The notes beneath the pieces were generated by a model, which saw nothing but the letters and a program-made list of their open reading frames with translations, searched no databases and was not told the origin of the DNA. DNA of 64,000 nt from the NCBI GenBank assembly GCA_035249905.1, contig DATFFT010000006.1:53387-117386 (forward strand), written 5' to 3'. Of this stretch, positions 59,895 to 64,000 are shown piece after piece. A program made the position numbers and the translations under genes. How positions within the stretch are numbered: the stretch's first letter is position 1; each line of letters begins with the position of its first letter. This DNA is from JAOUEA01 sp035249905 (GTDB lineage Bacteria > Actinomycetota > UBA4738 > HRBIN12).

Positions 59895-59925
59895 AACCGG
59901 TCGGATCCGCGGGGACCCTCTGCAC

Positions 59926-60933
59926 GTGGATCGATTTGCACCGGAACCTCGGGTCACGCTCGCCGACGTCGCTCGGCACGCTCAGGTCTCGAAGACGACG
60001 GTCTCCCATGTGATCTCGGGCAAGCGCCCGGTGGCCGCCGCCACCCGCGAGCGCATCGAGCGGTCGATCGCCGCCTTGGGGTACCGTCCCGACGGACTCG
60101 CCCGAAGCCTGCGGACCCGCAGGAGCCACACCGTGGCGCTGATCGTTCCGGACCTCACGAACCCGTTCTACCCGGCGCTCGCGCGCGGCCTGGAGGAATG
60201 CCTCGACCACGACGGGTATCGAGCGATCATCTGCAGCAGCGACGGCCTGCCCGATCGCGAGCGCGCCTACCTCGAGGACGTCACCGACCGCAGCGTCGAC
60301 GGCCTGGTCCTCGACTCGTTCCACCTCAGCGTCGACGACCTGCACGGAGCGACCGGCGGGCGTGTGCCCCTCGTGTGGATCGGCGGCACCCCGCTCGACC
60401 ATCCGGGCGTGGACTCGGTGCGACCCAACGACGAGGAGGGAGCCTACGCGGCAACGCGCCACCTGATCGAGCGCGGCCATCGTGAGATCGCGATGATCGA
60501 CGGGCCGGCGGGGTCCGGCACCGCGCGGCGCGAGGGCTATCGTCGCGCCCTCGCCGAGGCCGGGCTTCCCTCGTCGAGGGAGCCGCTCGTGCGCAGCGAC
60601 TGGACCCGTGCCGACGGTGCACGGGCGATGCGCCAGCTGCTCGCCTCGCCACCGACGGCCGTCTTCTGCTCGAACGACCTCACGGCGATCGGGGCGATCG
60701 ACGCGATCCGGGAAGTGGCCCTGTCGGTGCCCGACGACGTCGCGGTGGTGGGCTACGACGACATCGAGCTGGCCTCGCTCATCGCTCCGGCGCTCACGAC
60801 GGTGCAGAACCCGGCCGCCGAGACCGGTCGCACGGCCGGGCGCATGCTGGTCGAGCGGATGCGCGGCGACGTCGAGGGCCCCGCTCGCTCCGTGACGCTG
60901 CCCTCGTCCCTCATTGTGCGCGACTCGTCGTGA
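59926..60933 (+). CDS. LacI-family transcriptional regulator
   Basis: A 335-aa repressor. An N-terminal HTH (VTLADVARHAQVSKTTVSHVISGKRPVAAATRERIERSIAALGYRPD, about residues 9-55) with hinge GYRPDGLARSLRTRRSHTVAL, then a sugar-binding core (LIVPDLTNPFYPALARGLEE, AVFCSNDLTAIGAIDAIRE, VAVVGYDDIELASLIAPALTTVQNPA). It should repress the sugar operon and its own divergent unit in the absence of the inducer. The GTG at 59926 starts just before the HTH; longer reading frames run through operator DNA. Its stop overlaps the nucleoside hydrolase gene (GTGA). Confidence 0.9.
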   Translation: MDRFAPEPRVTLADVARHAQVSKTTVSHVISGKRPVAAATRERIERSIAALGYRPDGLARSLRTRRSHTVALIVPDLTNPFYPALARGLEECLDHDGYRAIICSSDGLPDRERAYLEDVTDRSVDGLVLDSFHLSVDDLHGATGGRVPLVWIGGTPLDHPGVDSVRPNDEEGAYAATRHLIERGHREIAMIDGPAGSGTARREGYRRALAEAGLPSSREPLVRSDWTRADGARAMRQLLASPPTAVFCSNDLTAIGAIDAIREVALSVPDDVAVVGYDDIELASLIAPALTTVQNPAAETGRTAGRMLVERMRGDVEGPARSVTLPSSLIVRDSS

Positions 60934-61868
60934 CCGGGATCCACCTCGACACCGACCTGGGATCGGACACCGACGACCTCTGCGCCCTCGCGATGCTGCT
61001 CGGCTGGCCCGGCGCCGAGCTCGTCGGCGTCACGACGTGCACCGATCCCGGTGGCCGCCGCGCGGGCTGGGTCCGCTGGGCGCTCGCGCTGGCCGGGCGC
61101 GAGGACGTTCCCGTCGCGGCCGGCGCCGAGGGGTCGCTCGGGGGGCTGTTCGGGGAGCTCGTGTTCCCCGACTACTGGCCCGAGCCGATCGAGCCGGCCC
61201 CCTCGCCGGCGGGCGAGGCGCTCGAGCTGCTCGCACGCAGCGTCGCATCCGGCGCTACGGTCGTCGCGGTCGGGCCGTGGACGAACCTCGCGATGCTCGA
61301 GACCGAGCGGCCCGGCATGCTCGGCGGGACCGATGTCGTCGTGATGGGCGGACACGTGCCTCCGCCGACCGACGGGCTCCCGCCGTGGGGTCCGCGCGAT
61401 GATTGGAACGTGCAGCAGGACGCGCAGGCGGCCCGGATCGTGCTGGAACGTTGCGATCCCGTCGTCGTGCCGATCGGACCGTGCCTGAGCGCGACGCTGC
61501 GATCGGCGCACGTCGGACGGCTGCGCGGGTCGGGCGCCCTCGGGGCCCTCGTGGCCGACCAGGGCGAGGCGCACGCCCGTGACAACGCCCGCACCGAGCT
61601 CGGGCGTGCGTATCCGGGGCTGCCCGACGACCTGTTGAACTTCCAGTACGACCCACTGGCCTGCTCGGTGGCCCTGGGATGGCCCGGCGTGCGGATCGAA
61701 GAGCTCGACGTCGCGATCGGGGTCGACGAGGCCGGGCTGCTTCAGATGCGACTCGACCCGAGCCGCGGGCGGCGGATGCGCGTGGCGACCGGCGTCGACG
61801 GGCCCGCGTTCGACGACGCATGGCTCGACGCGGTCGTGCGAGCCTCGCGAGGGAACGCCGCCCCATGA
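60930..61868 (+). CDS. inosine-uridine-type nucleoside hydrolase
   Basis: A 312-aa ribohydrolase family protein. GIHLDTDLGSDTDDLCALAMLLG carries the calcium-binding Asp cluster near the N-terminus (usual DTDxGxDD, here with SDTDD). GATVVAVGPWTNLAM and GTDVVVMGGHVPPP follow, then WNVQQDAQAARIVLE and FQYDPLACSVALG. Nucleoside hydrolases break the N-glycosidic bond of ribonucleosides to give ribose and base; other family members act on different glycosylamines. The PfkB kinase downstream could phosphorylate the sugar released. GTG overlaps the LacI stop. Confidence 0.85.
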   Translation: MTGIHLDTDLGSDTDDLCALAMLLGWPGAELVGVTTCTDPGGRRAGWVRWALALAGREDVPVAAGAEGSLGGLFGELVFPDYWPEPIEPAPSPAGEALELLARSVASGATVVAVGPWTNLAMLETERPGMLGGTDVVVMGGHVPPPTDGLPPWGPRDDWNVQQDAQAARIVLERCDPVVVPIGPCLSATLRSAHVGRLRGSGALGALVADQGEAHARDNARTELGRAYPGLPDDLLNFQYDPLACSVALGWPGVRIEELDVAIGVDEAGLLQMRLDPSRGRRMRVATGVDGPAFDDAWLDAVVRASRGNAAP

Positions 61869-61902
61869 CTCGAGGCGATCCGAAAACGGAGCGGCCGGGC
61901 CG

Positions 61903-63246
61903 TTGAAGCTCGCGATCGTCGGCGGCGGAGGGTTCCGGGTCCCGTTCGTGGTCGAAGCCCTCGACACGGCCAGGGACGCGATCGGCCTGGAGGAGATCGT
62001 CCTGCACGACGTGGACGACGAACGGCTCTTGCGCATGGAGCTGGTCGTGCGCGGCATGCGGCAGGCGGCCGACGGGAACAAGGTCGCGGACCTGAGGCGA
62101 ACGACCGACCTCGGCGAGGCCGTGGAAGGCGCCGGCGCGGTGTTCGCCGCGATCCGCGTGGGGGGAACCGCGGGCCGCATCGTCGACGAGGAGGTCCCCC
62201 TCGCGCTCGGCGTGCTCGGGCAGGAGACGGTCGGCCCCGCGGGCATCGCGTTCGCGATCCGCACGATCCCGGCGATGTGCGAGATCGCCCGCACGGTCGC
62301 AGCGCGGGCGCCTTCCGCGTGGTTCCTGAACTTCACGAACCCCGCCGGTGTCGTCACGCAGGCGCTCCGTCCGATCCTCGGCGACCGGGTGATCGGCATC
62401 TGCGACTCCCCCAGCGCCCTGCGGGGCCGCATCGCCGCGGCCCTGGGCCGGGAGGAGCAGGACGTCGAGGTCGACTATGCAGGCCTCAACCATCTCGGCT
62501 GGGTGCTCGGCGTCCGGCTGGCCGGCCGCGAGGTGCTGCCCCGGCTCCTCGCCGACGACCGCCGCCTTGGCCGGATCGAGGAGGTGCGCCTGGCCGGTGT
62601 CGACGCCGTGCGCCGCCTGGGCGCGATCCCGAACGAGTACCTCGTGTACCACGCGCGGGCGGACGAGATCGCGGCGTCGTTCCGCGAAGAGGGATCGCGT
62701 GGCACGCTCGTGCACGCCCAGACCGCTTCGTTCGAACGCGCCCCGTTCGACCGGCCGGCCGAGGCGTTCCGCGCCTGGCGTCGGGCCGTCGACGCCCGCC
62801 ACGGGACCTACATGGCGGAGGCGCGCACGCCCACCGTGTCCGAGGCTGCGGGCGAGGAGTATCCCGTGTTCGGCTACGGCGACGTCGCGACGGGCTTCCT
62901 GCGGGCGACGGTCGGGCGAGAGCGGTCGCGACAGGTGCTCGACGTGGCGAACCGGGGGCGGCTGCCCTTCCTCGCCGACGACGACGTGATCGAGACGACA
63001 TGCGACGTGTCGCCCGACGCGGTCGTGGCGTGCCCGGGTCGCCCGCTCCCCGAAGAGGCGGCGGCGCTGGTGAGGCGCGTGAAGCAGGTCGAGCGGCTCA
63101 CGATCCGCGCCGCGACCGAGGGCCGAGCCGACGTCGCGCTCGAGGCGATCGCCGCGCATCCGCTCGTGCCCTCCTACGAGACCGCCGAGCGGATCCTCGC
63201 GGGCTACCTCGAGCGGCACGACAACCTGCGGCCGATCCTGCGATGA
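61903..63246 (+). CDS. glycoside hydrolase family 4 (6-phospho-glycosidase-like)
   Basis: A 447-aa NAD- and metal-dependent glycosidase. MKLAIVGGGGFRVPFVVEAL is the cofactor loop; VFAAIRVGGTAGRIVDEEVPLALGVLGQETVGPAGIAFAIRTIPAM, NFTNPAGVVTQAL, GICDSPSALRGRIAA (Cys metal ligand) and VDYAGLNHLGWVLGV (His ligand) are family marks. GH4 enzymes cleave alpha- or beta-glycosides by a redox mechanism, often on 6-phosphosugars. No phosphotransferase gene is here, so an unphosphorylated substrate is possible. The start codon is TTG at 61903 because no ATG/GTG precedes the cofactor loop; ribosome site is weak. Overlaps PfkB (ATGA). Confidence 0.86.
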   Translation: MKLAIVGGGGFRVPFVVEALDTARDAIGLEEIVLHDVDDERLLRMELVVRGMRQAADGNKVADLRRTTDLGEAVEGAGAVFAAIRVGGTAGRIVDEEVPLALGVLGQETVGPAGIAFAIRTIPAMCEIARTVAARAPSAWFLNFTNPAGVVTQALRPILGDRVIGICDSPSALRGRIAAALGREEQDVEVDYAGLNHLGWVLGVRLAGREVLPRLLADDRRLGRIEEVRLAGVDAVRRLGAIPNEYLVYHARADEIAASFREEGSRGTLVHAQTASFERAPFDRPAEAFRAWRRAVDARHGTYMAEARTPTVSEAAGEEYPVFGYGDVATGFLRATVGRERSRQVLDVANRGRLPFLADDDVIETTCDVSPDAVVACPGRPLPEEAAALVRRVKQVERLTIRAATEGRADVALEAIAAHPLVPSYETAERILAGYLERHDNLRPILR

Positions 63247-64000
63247 GCATCGACGTCGCGGTCGTCGGCGCCCCGTTCCTCGACATCGTGTTCGCCGGCC
63301 TGCCGGAGCCGGTCACCCCCGGCCGGGAGGTGATCGCGCGCGCGTTGCACGTCGGGCCGGGGGGCACCGCGATGCAGGCGATCGCCGCATCACGGGAAGG
63401 CGCCACGGTGGCGCTGGTCGCCCCGCGAGCCGGCGACTTCTTCGCCGGTCTGCTCGAGACCGTGGTCGCGGCCGAGGGGATCCGGTGGATCGGCCCGGGG
63501 GCGGAGGGCACATCGGTGACGGCCGTGCTCCACACCCGCGACGGAACGGCCATGGTCACCGCGGCCGGTCGCGAGGAGCCGTCGCCCGCCGACGTCGCGG
63601 AGGCCGATCCGAGGGCCGTCGTGGTCTCGCTCGGTCGTCGTTGGCTCGCGCCGGCGGACGCCTCGGTCTACGCGGTGACGGGCCGGGTGGAGATCGACGC
63701 GGGAGCCTCCCTCGACGCGGCCGCGGGCGCTGCCGCACTGATCGTGAACGACGCGGAGGCAGCGGCTCTCACCGGCCACGACGACCCGGAGGATGCCGCT
63801 CGCCGACTCGCGGACGTGGCGGCCATCGCGATCGTGACCGTGGGAGCCGCCGGGGCGATCGCGGTGGCCGGCGGCGAGGTCGTTCGCGTCCGACCGTCCG
63901 TCGCTTCGACCGGGGACGCAACGGGGGCCGGCGACGTCTTCGCGGGTTCGTTCGCGGCGTCGCACGTGCTCGGCGTGCCGCTGCCGGCCGCGCTCGAGCG
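63243..64000 (+). CDS. PfkB-family carbohydrate kinase (5' part)
   Basis: The first 252 codons of a kinase cut by the right edge. The reading starts MSIDVAVVGAPFLDIVFAGL; LHVGPGGTAMQAIAASREGATVALVAPRAGDFF is the N-terminal substrate lobe with the GG motif, and STGDATGAGDVFAGSFAAS is the C-terminal PfkB signature with catalytic Asp (GAGD). Such kinases phosphorylate ribose, fructose, other sugars or nucleosides. With the upstream nucleoside hydrolase and GH4 gene it may phosphorylate the released sugar. ATG at 63243 overlaps the GH4 stop (ATGA). Confidence 0.85.
   Translation, partial: MSIDVAVVGAPFLDIVFAGLPEPVTPGREVIARALHVGPGGTAMQAIAASREGATVALVAPRAGDFFAGLLETVVAAEGIRWIGPGAEGTSVTAVLHTRDGTAMVTAAGREEPSPADVAEADPRAVVVSLGRRWLAPADASVYAVTGRVEIDAGASLDAAAGAAALIVNDAEAAALTGHDDPEDAARRLADVAAIAIVTVGAAGAIAVAGGEVVRVRPSVASTGDATGAGDVFAGSFAASHVLGVPLPAALE

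Overview
The window is GC-rich (about 70%), densely packed DNA with frequent GTG starts and many 1-8 bp stop/start overlaps. It looks actinobacterial: there is an F420-type PPOX oxidoreductase, an LLM flavin monooxygenase, an MshD-like tandem GNAT, a phage-holin-3_6/DUF3618 pair, and several cyclase/ATPase/TPR proteins. No rRNA, tRNA, transposase or CRISPR array was seen, so I place it in Actinomycetota without naming a class. Both ends cut through genes: an MFS transporter at the left and a PfkB sugar kinase at the right.

1-8 kb: an MFS transporter start, a SnoaL-like protein, a SpoIID/LytB lipoprotein, a quinone oxidoreductase, a second MFS transporter coupled to a small secreted protein, and two tandem secreted beta-propeller-like paralogs that share a promoter layout. 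7.7-28 kb: signalling and housekeeping accessory genes. These include three class III nucleotide cyclases (one HAMP-linked, one fused to an NB-ARC ATPase and TPRs, one with TPRs in front), the remnant of a further TPR protein, and an envelope/stress cluster (PRC-barrel, Lys-rich repeat protein, holin-like, DUF3618). Also here are an M1 peptidase, a SixA phosphatase, a DmdA-like aminomethyltransferase, a frameshifted GNAT gene, a GH38 glycosidase and a VapBC-type toxin-antitoxin pair. A 63-bp direct repeat flanks the ATPase-cyclase gene.

28.3-43.3 kb: a 12-gene operon on the minus strand. A Liv-type ABC importer (substrate-binding protein, two ATPases, two permeases) is followed by a NodB/PuuE-like deacetylase, two SDRs, a C45 Ntn-hydrolase, an LLM monooxygenase and hydantoinase/oxoprolinase A and B subunits. 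Divergent to it is a LuxR-type regulator whose C-terminal half is a cytoplasmic copy of the operon's own substrate-binding protein. Together these look like an uptake, sensing and degradation system for an unidentified amide- or lactam-type compound.

44.3-64 kb: a carbohydrate-use locus. A minus-strand operon encodes a sugar ABC importer (binding protein, two permeases, MalK-type ATPase) with GH13, GH106-like, GH10 and an unclassified glycosidase-like protein. It also carries a PIG-L deacetylase, a zinc alcohol dehydrogenase and a ureidoglycolate-lyase-like cupin. A strong stem-loop separates the binding-protein gene from the permeases. Divergent genes encode a LacI repressor, a nucleoside hydrolase, a GH4 glycosidase and the PfkB kinase. 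The plan appears to be outside cleavage, import of oligosaccharide, inside hydrolysis and phosphorylation under LacI control.

The most unusual points are the LuxR-LivK fusion regulator with a possible ATA start, the unassigned catabolic operon, a LivG protein that has lost its ABC signature, the 63-bp repeat, and the unclassified glycosidase in the sugar locus.
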